NCBI RefSeq assembly: GCF_003254465.1 | Contig: NZ_QDFI01000003.1 | Coordinates: 1 to 64,000, forward strand | Length of the DNA: 64,000 nt | Origin: Meridianimarinicoccus zhengii | Lineage (GTDB): Bacteria > Pseudomonadota > Alphaproteobacteria > Rhodobacterales > Rhodobacteraceae | Reading direction: 5' to 3' | Part shown: positions 1 to 7,389 of the stretch, one piece after another | Layout: each line of letters opens with the position of its first letter | Numbering within the stretch: position 1 is the first letter of the stretch | Translations under genes and position numbers: made by a program | Notes under the pieces: generated by a model | What the model was told of the DNA's origin: nothing | What the model saw: only the letters and a program-made list of their open reading frames with translations | Databases searched by the model: none

Positions 1-134
1 ACGCCCCGCGCGCCGCAATCCGCACCAAGACCGCCGCAGCGTCCCGTGCTCGCCGACGCGGATTGCGCCGCGCACGCCCCGCGCGCCGCAATCCGCACCA
101 AGACCGCCGCAGCGTCCCGTGCTCGCCGACGCGG
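1..134. repeat. 73-bp tandem duplication at 5' end of subtilase gene
   Basis: Bases 1-61 are repeated exactly at 74-134, a period of 73 bp; the first copy may continue left of the window. Because 73 is not a multiple of three, the two copies are read in different frames. The proline-rich reading that leads into VLADA is open in frame 1 across copy 1, but only the frame of copy 2 continues into the protease. The duplication is therefore either a frameshifting mutation, a start-site switch, or an assembly artefact. Confidence 0.85.
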
Positions 135-1285
135 CACCGGACGAGATCGTGGCCTTCGATCTCGCCCCGGACGACCTTTCCAGCCTGATCGCCGAAGGCT
201 TCACGGCGCGCGAGACCGCCACGCTCGGGGGGCTCGGCGTCACCCTGCACCGGCTCGGGATCGCGCCCGGTCTCGATCTCGCCACGGCGCGGGCACGGGT
301 GGCCGCCCTGCCCAGCGGCGCAGGCGCAGATTTCAACCATTTCTACCGGCCCGAGGCCGCGGACACCCCTGCGCCTTGCCGCGGCGACGGCTGCGTGGCG
401 CTGCGGCAGGTGGACTGGCCGGCGCCCGCATCCTGCGCACCCGTTGCCCGCATCGGCATGATCGACACGGCGGTGAACGTGGACCACCCCGCGCTGGCCG
501 CGACGCCCATCGCCACGCTGCGCACCGCCGCGGAAGACAGCCCCCCAGCGACTCCGGCCCACGGCACCGCCGTCGCGGCGCTTCTGGTGGGCGATCCCGC
601 GACCGGGCTTGCGGGGCTGCTGCCGGGCACCGCGCTGATCGCCGTCGACGCGTTCCACCAGGCAGGCCGCGACGAACGCGCCGATGTGGTGGCGGTGCTG
701 CGCGGCCTATCGGAACTGGCGGACGCGCGGGTCGACGTGGTCAATCTCAGCATCGCGGGGCCGCCCAACGCGCTTTTGGAGGACGCGGTGTCCCGGCTGG
801 CCGGGCGCGGCATGGTGCTCGCGGCGGCGGTCGGCAATGACGGTCCGGGCGCGCCACCGGCCTATCCCGGCGCCTACGACCCGGTGATCGCGGTGACGGC
901 GGTGGATGCCGACGCCCGCATCTATCGCCGGGCACAGCAGGGCGACCATGTCGATATCGCCGCGCCCGGCGTGGAGGTCTGGACCGCCGCCTCGATCAGC
1001 GGCCTGCGCCCCAAGACCGGCACCTCCTTCGCCGTGCCCTTCGTGACCGCCGCCCTGGCCCGGCTGAAGGCGGGCGCGCCCGACCTCGACGCGGACGACC
1101 TGCGCGCGCGGCTTGTCGAAACGGCGCGCGACCTCGGCACACCGGGGCGGGACCCCGTGTTCGGCCACGGGCTGCTGTCCGCCGCCGGGCATTGCGCACC
1201 GTCCCCGCAGGTCTGGACCGCGGGCGCGCCGGGCGACAGCCCGGCGCCGACCCCGCCCCCGGAAAATTCCACCCGGACGGAATAG
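119..1285 (+). CDS. S8 family serine peptidase (subtilisin-like)
   Basis: Subtilase, predicted to cleave peptide bonds with an Asp-His-Ser triad. The triad is visible as D116 (GMIDTAVN), H148 (HGTAVAAL) and S303 (GTSFAVPF), with oxyanion Asn240 (AVGND). Numbering is from a GTG at 119, which is the first start in this frame after the upstream tandem duplication; the native N-terminus, probably with signal peptide and propeptide, would lie left of the window and is out of frame with this part. A cysteine-containing stretch (residues 87-106, CRGDGC...SC) precedes the catalytic domain and the tail is Pro/Thr-rich. A small secreted Asp-rich protein follows 73 bp downstream. The family call is firm; the substrate and whether the gene is intact are not known. 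Confidence 0.85.
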   Translation: MLADAAPDEIVAFDLAPDDLSSLIAEGFTARETATLGGLGVTLHRLGIAPGLDLATARARVAALPSGAGADFNHFYRPEAADTPAPCRGDGCVALRQVDWPAPASCAPVARIGMIDTAVNVDHPALAATPIATLRTAAEDSPPATPAHGTAVAALLVGDPATGLAGLLPGTALIAVDAFHQAGRDERADVVAVLRGLSELADARVDVVNLSIAGPPNALLEDAVSRLAGRGMVLAAAVGNDGPGAPPAYPGAYDPVIAVTAVDADARIYRRAQQGDHVDIAAPGVEVWTAASISGLRPKTGTSFAVPFVTAALARLKAGAPDLDADDLRARLVETARDLGTPGRDPVFGHGLLSAAGHCAPSPQVWTAGAPGDSPAPTPPPENSTRTE

Positions 1286-1358
1286 ACCGCCCTCGGGTCC
1301 GTTACCCTTGCATCGGCGCACCGCACACGGGCGCGCCGCCGATCAAGGAGATGGAGCA

Positions 1359-1655
1359 ATGACCCGACTGACCCTTTGCCTGCTCGCCACCACCACGCTT
1401 TGCGCCCCGACGCTGGCGCTGGCGGATGACCCGGTGCGCAACTTCCTGTCCCGCGCGGCACAGGAGGTGCGCGACAGCATCGACACCGCCGAGGCACGCG
1501 GCTGGCGCAACGAAGCACGCGGCGACCGCGACGACCGGGATGATAATGACGACGATGACCGCGACGACGACGACGATGATGATGATGACGACGACCGTGG
1601 TGGCGACGACGACGATGACGGGGATGACGATGACGGGGATGACGACGACGATTGA
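1359..1655 (+). CDS. Small secreted Asp-rich protein
   Basis: A 98-residue protein with a clear signal peptide (MTRLTLCLLATTTLCAPTLALA), a short helical segment, and a tail of about 45 residues that is almost entirely Asp with a few Arg and Gly. AAGGAG at 1345-1350 sits 8 bases before the ATG. A polyanionic tail of this kind could bind calcium or other cations outside the cytoplasm, but no named family is recognised. It follows the subtilase and ends just before a strong terminator, so the two may form one unit. The GAC/GAT codon array is a natural site for slippage and length variation. Confidence 0.7.
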   Translation: MTRLTLCLLATTTLCAPTLALADDPVRNFLSRAAQEVRDSIDTAEARGWRNEARGDRDDRDDNDDDDRDDDDDDDDDDDRGGDDDDDGDDDDGDDDDD

Positions 1656-1683
1656 CGTCAGCGCCTGTTCAGTGACGAGTAAT

Positions 1684-1713
1684 GGGCCGGGGAGTATTCC
1701 CCGGCCCGGTTTC
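1684..1713 (+). terminator. Rho-independent terminator
   Basis: Perfect 10-bp stem GGGCCGGGGA / TCCCCGGCCC (1684-1693 and 1698-1707) with loop GTAT, followed by a short T-containing stretch (ggtttcg). It lies 28 bases after the Asp-rich gene stop and would end that transcript. Confidence 0.65.
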
Positions 1714-1760
1714 GTTGCGCGCCGTTGCGCCCGCCATGCGGCGCGCCGTATACCCCGAGG

Positions 1761-1997
1761 ATGACCGACACCCCATTCGACGCGGACATCGACACCTCGG
1801 GCCTGCTCTGCCCGCTTCCCGTGCTGCGCGCGCGCAAACGCCTGAACGCGATGGTGCCCGGGGCCGTCCTGCGCGTGCGGGCGACCGACCCGGCGGCCGT
1901 GGTGGACATGGCGCATTTCTGCGCCGAGGCCGGGCATGACCTTCTGTCGGCCACACCGGATGGCGATGGCCGGGTCTACCTGATCCGCCGGGGCTGA
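1761..1997 (+). CDS. TusA-family sulfurtransferase
   Basis: A 78-residue TusA/SirA-like protein. The CPLP motif (GLLCPLPVL) holds the conserved cysteine that carries persulfide sulfur in this family, followed by the typical beta-alpha-beta-alpha-beta pattern. Family members pass sulfur to tRNA thiolation, molybdenum cofactor or sulfur-oxidation systems. The molybdenum-cofactor genes lie next door but converge on this gene, so a role in sulfuration of a molybdoenzyme is only suggestive. ATG at 1761 is preferred over a TTG further upstream because it gives the normal family length. Confidence 0.85.
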   Translation: MTDTPFDADIDTSGLLCPLPVLRARKRLNAMVPGAVLRVRATDPAAVVDMAHFCAEAGHDLLSATPDGDGRVYLIRRG

Positions 1998-2003
1998 CGC
2001 CGT

Positions 2004-4112
2004 TCAGACCCCGAAGGATGCATAGGGCAGGAAACGCACCGGGTCGCCGGGGCGGATACGGCAAGCGCCCTCGGGCAGATCGACCAGCCCCGTGGCCCAG
2101 GCCAGCCCGCTGATCCGGCCCGATCCTTCGCCCGCGAACACCTCTGCCGCACCGCCCGCGTTCAGCCGCGCGCGCAGAAACTCGCGCCGTCCCGCCGCCT
2201 TGTCGCGCGCGAAAGCGGCGGGGACAGCGAACCCCGCAGGCTCCGGCCAGCCCGACCCTGCCAGCATGGACAGCGCCGGGTGTCCGAAGACCAGCGCGCA
2301 GACCAAGGCGGCGACCGGGTTTCCCGGCAGGCCCAGCACTGGCACGTCGCGCCACGCGCCGAACAGGAAGGGTCGGCCCGGCTTCAGCGCGACCCGCCGG
2401 ACCGACAGCCGCCCCCGCGCGCGCAGGATGGCGGCAAGGTGATCCTCGTCCCCCGCCGACGCCCCGCCCGATGTCAGGATCGCGTCGCAGCGCGCCGCAC
2501 CGTCGTCGAGCCGCGCGGCGATTTCCGACGCATCGTCGGCCGCATGGCCGAGATCCACTGCCGCATGCCCCCAGCCCGCCACGAGCGACAGCAGCATGGG
2601 GCGGTTCGCATCCCAGACCGCGTGCGGGACGGCGGGGCGGTCCGGGTCCGGCACGACTTCGTCGCCCGTGGACAGCACGCCCACCCGCAGCCGCCGCCGC
2701 ACCGGCACCGTGGCCACCCCCAGCGCGGTCAACAGTGCCAGGTCCGGTGCGCGCAGCTGGTGCCCTTCGGGCAGGGCGGGCGCACCCGCTGCCATGTCCT
2801 CCCCCGCCTGCCGGATGTTGGCACCGCGCGTCACCGGCCCGTCGAAGGCCACTTCTGCGCCATCGACCGCGACGTCCTCGTCCGGCAGGACCGTGTCCAC
2901 GCCACCTGGCAGTAGGGCGCCGGTCAGCACCCGCAACGCGGCACCCTGCGGCACGATCTCGGCGAAGGGTCGCCCCGCCGCCGCGCGCCCCGCCACCAGC
3001 GGCAGGCGCTGCGCCCCCGCCCCGGTCGCGGCATGGCCGAAGCCGTAGCCATCGACCGCCGCGTTGTCCTGCGCGGGATGGGCGCGACGCGCGGTCACGG
3101 TCCGGGCAAGCACACGGCCCGTCGCCGCTTGGGTGGCGTAATCTTCCACCCCCGTCACGGGCCGCAGCGCCGTGCGCATGCGCCCGTGCGCCGCGTCGAC
3201 CGGTATGGTCCCGTCATCCGCGTCGAGCGCCGGGACCGCGCCGCGCAACGTGGCCTCCGCGCCGACGCCGAGGATCCAGCCCTCGCGCGGCGCCTGCCCG
3301 TGGTGCTGGTCGAAGAGCAGCCCCAACCCGCCCGACCGCGACAGCCGCAGCAGCGCCGCCGCCAGCAACCGCACCTGTGCCGCGTCCCGCACGAGGGCAG
3401 GGTCACGCGCACATGCGGCAGCGACGGTATCGGCCAGCAGGGACGGATAGACCTCGGCCATCACGACCGGGGCGGTCGGCGGAGCGAATGGCCACACCGT
3501 CAACTGCGCGCCATGGGCCCGCCGCAGCCGGTGCAGCACCGGCAGGCCCACCAGCGCCTGCGCGCCCACCGACCCCGCCCCGGCCAGTTGCCAGACGGTC
3601 TTGGGCCTCGCACCTGCCGCCCGGGCCGCGGCTTCGGTCGTGCGATGGGCGGCCAGGCCGGGCGGCAGCGCTGGCTTTGTCCGGCTCAGGCCCGGCACCT
3701 CCGCCTTCGCGCCGTTTCCCCAGAACGGCCCCGCCCCCGGAAAGACCGCGTTGGCCATGGCCGCCACGTCGCGCAGGTTGTGGCGATTGTCAGCCCCGTC
3801 GGTGATCCGCGCCGCCAGCCAGTCCCAGACGGCGAGCGGATCGTCCGATCCGGTCAGCGCGCGCGCGAACCCGTCCGGGTAGCCCAGCGGGAAATCGACC
3901 CCGAGCAGCAGCCGCGCCCCGCCATCCACGCTGTCGCGCACCAGGTCGTGAAGCGCGGCTTCCGCCGCCGCGCGGGTCGGCAGGTTCCGCGCGGCGATGC
4001 CCGCCGCATCCGCGACCCCGAGCCAGATGGAATCCCTGCCCCGCGTCGGCACTCCCGCCGAGGACCAGTCAAGGACTGCCACCCGGTCGAAGGCCACGGC
4101 ATCCCGCGCCAT
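2004..4112 (-). CDS. MoeA-like molybdopterin molybdenumtransferase with N-terminal DUF429-like domain
   Basis: About 702 residues in two parts. The C-terminal part (about residue 320 on) is MoeA-like: QDNAAVDGYGFG near its start, VGVLSTGDEVV, TSGGASAGDEDHL and GLPGNPVAALV. MoeA inserts molybdate into adenylylated molybdopterin. The N-terminal ~300 residues (VAVLDWSSAG..., LLLGVDFPLGYP) look like a DUF429/RNase H-fold domain that ordinary MoeA lacks. ATG at 4112 overlaps the mobA stop by one base, with GGAGG upstream inside mobA; a GTG at 4115 is also possible. Translational coupling with mobA supports a shared role in cofactor maturation. The task of the N-terminal domain is unknown. Confidence 0.8.
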   Translation of the reverse strand: MARDAVAFDRVAVLDWSSAGVPTRGRDSIWLGVADAAGIAARNLPTRAAAEAALHDLVRDSVDGGARLLLGVDFPLGYPDGFARALTGSDDPLAVWDWLAARITDGADNRHNLRDVAAMANAVFPGAGPFWGNGAKAEVPGLSRTKPALPPGLAAHRTTEAAARAAGARPKTVWQLAGAGSVGAQALVGLPVLHRLRRAHGAQLTVWPFAPPTAPVVMAEVYPSLLADTVAAACARDPALVRDAAQVRLLAAALLRLSRSGGLGLLFDQHHGQAPREGWILGVGAEATLRGAVPALDADDGTIPVDAAHGRMRTALRPVTGVEDYATQAATGRVLARTVTARRAHPAQDNAAVDGYGFGHAATGAGAQRLPLVAGRAAAGRPFAEIVPQGAALRVLTGALLPGGVDTVLPDEDVAVDGAEVAFDGPVTRGANIRQAGEDMAAGAPALPEGHQLRAPDLALLTALGVATVPVRRRLRVGVLSTGDEVVPDPDRPAVPHAVWDANRPMLLSLVAGWGHAAVDLGHAADDASEIAARLDDGAARCDAILTSGGASAGDEDHLAAILRARGRLSVRRVALKPGRPFLFGAWRDVPVLGLPGNPVAALVCALVFGHPALSMLAGSGWPEPAGFAVPAAFARDKAAGRREFLRARLNAGGAAEVFAGEGSGRISGLAWATGLVDLPEGACRIRPGDPVRFLPYASFGV

Positions 4113-4732
4113 CACAGCAACGCCTCCGCCGCGCGCAGGTCATCGGGCGTGTTGACGTTGAAGAACGGGTCGCCGTCGAAAAGCGCCATCCGCGCCCCGT
4201 GCCCGTCGGCCCAGTCCGCCACCTTGCGCGTCCCGCCCGCCAGCGCGGCACGCAGATCGCCGCGCAGTGCCACGGGCCAGAGGCCGCAGGCCGGGTGCCG
4301 GACCAGCCCGTCCGCCATGGACCGGGTTGCAGACCCAGCCCCGGCCGTCGCCGCCAGCACGGGGGCCGTCCCGTCCGCCGCAGCCAGCAGCCGCGCCACC
4401 AGGTCCGCAGGCAGGAACGGCGTGTCGGCAGGCACCGTCACGACGCGCCCGGCCCCCAGCCTTGCCGCCCAGTCGAGCGCGGCCAGGATGCCCGCCAGCG
4501 GGCCGGGCCTGTCGGGCACGCTGTCCGGCAGCACGGGCAGCCCGCAGCCCGCGAAGCGCGCCGGATCGCCGTTGGCATTAAGCGCCAACGCCCCGACCTG
4601 CGGACCGAGCCGCGCGATCACCCGGTCCAGCAGCGTCGCCCCGCCCAGCCGCAGCAGCGCCTTATCGCCGCCGCCCATGCGCGTGGCCCGCCCGCCCGCA
4701 AGGATCACGCCCGGCGGCACGGCCATCTTCAT
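4112..4732 (-). CDS. mobA: Molybdenum cofactor guanylyltransferase MobA
   Basis: Cytoplasmic enzyme that joins GMP from GTP to molybdopterin to make the guanine dinucleotide cofactor of DMSO-reductase-type enzymes. The nucleotide-binding motif is visible near the N-terminus (VILAGGRATRMGGGDKAL), with a later VPADTPFLP segment and C-terminal FFNVNTPDDLRAAE, which are MobA signatures. It is 206 residues long, normal for the family. ATG at 4732 is chosen; a second ATG lies two codons in. It is translationally coupled to the MoeA fusion. No clear Shine-Dalgarno is seen because a GC-rich hairpin lies directly before the start. Confidence 0.88.
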   Translation of the reverse strand: MKMAVPPGVILAGGRATRMGGGDKALLRLGGATLLDRVIARLGPQVGALALNANGDPARFAGCGLPVLPDSVPDRPGPLAGILAALDWAARLGAGRVVTVPADTPFLPADLVARLLAAADGTAPVLAATAGAGSATRSMADGLVRHPACGLWPVALRGDLRAALAGGTRKVADWADGHGARMALFDGDPFFNVNTPDDLRAAEALL

Positions 4733-5077
4733 GCCGCGCCGCCGGGCGGCGCGGGATGCACATGCAAGGACCGGCACGGATGATGCGACACGGAAGACCT
4801 CCAGACGATGCGGCCCTCCCCGGGGCCAACACGAACACCCGCCATCGTCCACCGCGCCGCCGCGCGGCGCAAGCCTTGTCCGCCGTGCACCGCCGCAGCG
4901 GCCATGCGACGGGCAATATCGGTCCACCCCGTTGACGCGGCGCCGTCCTTGGGGCACTTCTTCGGCCCGTCACATCCTTGACACTATCCGACATTCCGTC
5001 CGCCGCGCGGGCGCGTCCGGACCCGCGGGCTCCGGATAGCCGCTTTCGCGTGCCGACCTGCTTCCGGGGGCACCCGC
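4733..5077. other. Divergent intergenic region between mobA and MFS gene
   Basis: 345 bp without a convincing gene. It begins with a perfect inverted repeat (4734-4754; arms CCGCGCCGCC and GGCGGCGCGG around one base) directly upstream of mobA. The mobA frame stays open back to about 4957, but nothing there looks conserved. A TTGACA hexamer at 4978-4983 could be a -35 element for the MFS gene, but no matching -10 box is apparent. Confidence 0.5.
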
Positions 5078-6301
5078 ATGTTCCGTTTCCTGTCCGAAAA
5101 CCGCCGCTGGCTTGGCGCGGGTGTCCTGCTCACCTATGCCTCCGGCTTCGGGCAGACCTGGTTCATCGCGCTCTTCGCCGGGGCGATCCAGGCCGAACAC
5201 GGGCTGAGCGCGGGGGACTGGGGCGGGCTCTATACCCTCGCCACCCTGTCCGCCGCGGCGCTCATGTTCTGGCGTGGCTCGCTGGCCGATACCGTACCGC
5301 TCTCAAGGCTCGCACCGCTGTCGGCGCTGGTCTTCGCCGCCGCGGCCCTGGGGATAGCGCTGACCCACAGCGTGGTGATCCTTGGCATCTGTCTGTTCGC
5401 GCTGCGCTTCTGCGGGCAGGGCATGTTCAGCCATATCGCCATGACCGCCATGGGGCGCTGGTTCGCGGCCACGCGCGGCCGAGCGGTGGCGATCAGCGGG
5501 CTGGGCCACCCGGCGGGCGAGATGACGCTGTCCATCCTCACCGTGCTGGCCATCGCATCCCTCGGCTGGCGCCCCACCTGGGCGCTGACAGCCGCCGTCA
5601 TCGCCCTGGGCGTGGCGCCCGCCCTGTGGCTGCTGCTGCGCAACGACCGCGCACCGCAGGGCAGCGTCGAGGCGACCTCCAGCCCCGGCCTGCACGGCCA
5701 CCACTGGACCCGCGCCGATGCGCTGCGCCATTGGCTGTTTCCCGCGCTCCTGCCGGTCCTGCTGACGCCGGGCTTCATCGGCACGGTGGTGTTCTTCCAG
5801 CAGGTGCACACGGCGCAGGTCAAGGGCTGGGCGCTGGTAGACATGGCGCCCGGCTACACCGCCTTCGCCACGACCACGGTGCTCGCCGCCTTCGCGGCGG
5901 GCTGGGCGGCGGACCGGTTCGGGCCGGCGCGGCTGCTGCCGGTCCTGCTGGTGCCCATGGGGATCGGCACCGCGCTGATCGGCCCCGCCGAAAGCGTCGC
6001 GGCCTGGTATGTCGCGCTTGGCGTGATCGGGGTGACGCAGGGCATGGCCAGTGCGCTCTGGGGGGCGTTGCTGCCCGCGATCTACGGCACCCGGAACCTC
6101 GGGTCGATCCGGTCGCTGGCCACCACGGTCATGGTGATCTCGACCGCCATCGGGCCGGGGCTCACGGGCGTGCTGATCGACGCGGGCATCGACTTCCCGG
6201 CGCAAAGCCTGTTTCTTGGCGCATGGTGCATCGGATTGTCGGCGCTGTGCTGGCTGATCGCGCGGCGCCTCGGCAGCGAACAGCGCGGCGTCACGGCATA
6301 G
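5078..6301 (+). CDS. MFS transporter
   Basis: A 407-residue integral membrane protein with about twelve hydrophobic segments and a short hydrophilic central loop around residues 188-210 (NDRAPQGSVEATSSPGLHG), the usual 6+6 layout of the major facilitator superfamily. The segment MGRWFAATRGRAVAISGLGHPAGE between membrane helices resembles the cytoplasmic loop and helix found in monocarboxylate/nitrate-type MFS carriers. The gene stands alone, divergent from mobA and convergent with the metal ABC operon, so context gives no substrate. Confidence 0.8.
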   Translation: MFRFLSENRRWLGAGVLLTYASGFGQTWFIALFAGAIQAEHGLSAGDWGGLYTLATLSAAALMFWRGSLADTVPLSRLAPLSALVFAAAALGIALTHSVVILGICLFALRFCGQGMFSHIAMTAMGRWFAATRGRAVAISGLGHPAGEMTLSILTVLAIASLGWRPTWALTAAVIALGVAPALWLLLRNDRAPQGSVEATSSPGLHGHHWTRADALRHWLFPALLPVLLTPGFIGTVVFFQQVHTAQVKGWALVDMAPGYTAFATTTVLAAFAAGWAADRFGPARLLPVLLVPMGIGTALIGPAESVAAWYVALGVIGVTQGMASALWGALLPAIYGTRNLGSIRSLATTVMVISTAIGPGLTGVLIDAGIDFPAQSLFLGAWCIGLSALCWLIARRLGSEQRGVTA

Positions 6302-6452
6302 GGCCGGGCGCGCGCCTTGTCCCGCGGTCGAAGGTTCCGGGAAGCCGTTTCACCGAAGCCAGCCTGCACGCCGCCGAACCGACCGGGTGGACGCGTCGAC
6401 CGACCCGCCCTGGATCGTCGGCGCATGGTCGTGACGCGCCATGCCGGCACCG

Positions 6453-7373
6453 TCAAGGGCGCGGCACGGATCCCACCCGCGCGGGACCGAACCGGCAGGC
6501 AAGCCCAAGGATGACTCCGCCTGTGACCGCGATCATGCCCGCAGCGCTCACCGCGTCCTGTCCGCCAAGCCACAGCGGGCCGTACCCCGCCAGCACGAAG
6601 CCAAGCACCGCTGACAGGACCGCGAAACCCACGGACCATGCGACCTGCACGCCCAGCCGGTCGGTCATAAGCCGCGCCGCGGCGGGCGGGCAGATGAACA
6701 TGGCGATCACGAGGATCGAGCCCACCGCGTCGAACGCCGCGACCGCAGCGACCGCAGCGGCCCCCACAAGGCCAAGCCCCACGGCGCGCACGGGGATGCC
6801 CATGGCGCGCGCGAAGCCCTCGTCGAAGGTGGCGATGCGCAGCCAGCGCCAGAACACCGCCGTCAACGCGGCCAGCACGGCGCAGACCAGCGCCATGCGC
6901 GGCAGCTCCGGCGGCAGACTGTCCCATGCGGCGGGGTCGATGAGCGACCCCCAGCCGGTCGCCCGGAACCAGACGAGGGATTCGAGGCTGCCCATCAGCG
7001 CGTGTTCGACATCGAGATGCACCGACGACGTGTCGCTGCGTTCCAGCAGCAGGACACCGGCCGCGAAAAGCGTGGTGAACACGACGCCCATGGCCGCGCC
7101 CGGTTCGACCCGGCCCAGCCGCTGAACCGCCTCGATCAGGACAACAGCCACCAGCGCCGCGGCCCCTGCCCCCAGCAGCATCGGCCAGGCTGTCACGCTG
7201 CCGGTCAGCAGGAAAGCGACGACGATCCCCGGCAGGACCACGTGGCTGATCGCGTCGCCCACCAGCGCCTGCCGCCGCAGGATCAGGAAATTGCCTGGCA
7301 GCGCGCAGGCAATCGCCGCCAGCACGCCGATCAGGATCGGCGTCAGCGAGAACTGCACGAATTCCGCACCCAT
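6453..7373 (-). CDS. Metal ABC transporter permease (ZnuB/MntD/SitD family)
   Basis: Second membrane permease of a Mn/Fe/Zn-type importer. About 306 residues with eight to nine hydrophobic segments; GDAISHVVLPGIVVAF is the family signature in the first third. ATG at 7373 is used; it lies 16 bp after the stop of the first permease gene, as expected of an operon. With the other permease it should form the pore that receives metal from the periplasmic binding protein. Manganese or ferrous iron is more likely than zinc, judging from the two-permease layout (sitABCD/mntABCD) and the operator type. Confidence 0.88.
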   Translation of the reverse strand: MGAEFVQFSLTPILIGVLAAIACALPGNFLILRRQALVGDAISHVVLPGIVVAFLLTGSVTAWPMLLGAGAAALVAVVLIEAVQRLGRVEPGAAMGVVFTTLFAAGVLLLERSDTSSVHLDVEHALMGSLESLVWFRATGWGSLIDPAAWDSLPPELPRMALVCAVLAALTAVFWRWLRIATFDEGFARAMGIPVRAVGLGLVGAAAVAAVAAFDAVGSILVIAMFICPPAAARLMTDRLGVQVAWSVGFAVLSAVLGFVLAGYGPLWLGGQDAVSAAGMIAVTGGVILGLACRFGPARVGSVPRP

Positions 7374-7389
7374 CACGCGCCCTCCACCG

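Noticed and set aside
46-840. Long open frame over the subtilase gene starting in the first repeat copy
   Set aside because: Its product is Arg/Gly/Ala-rich low-complexity sequence caused by high GC; the protease motifs lie in the other frame.
1302-1937. Minus-strand open frame with a run of Val/Ile opposite the Asp-rich gene
   Set aside because: The hydrophobic run is simply the reverse complement of GAC/GAT repeats; no ribosome site or family match, while the plus-strand gene has a signal peptide and AAGGAG.
4733-4957. N-terminal extension of MobA
   Set aside because: The frame is open but the extension is not MobA-like, and the LAGG motif normally starts within about ten residues of the N-terminus.
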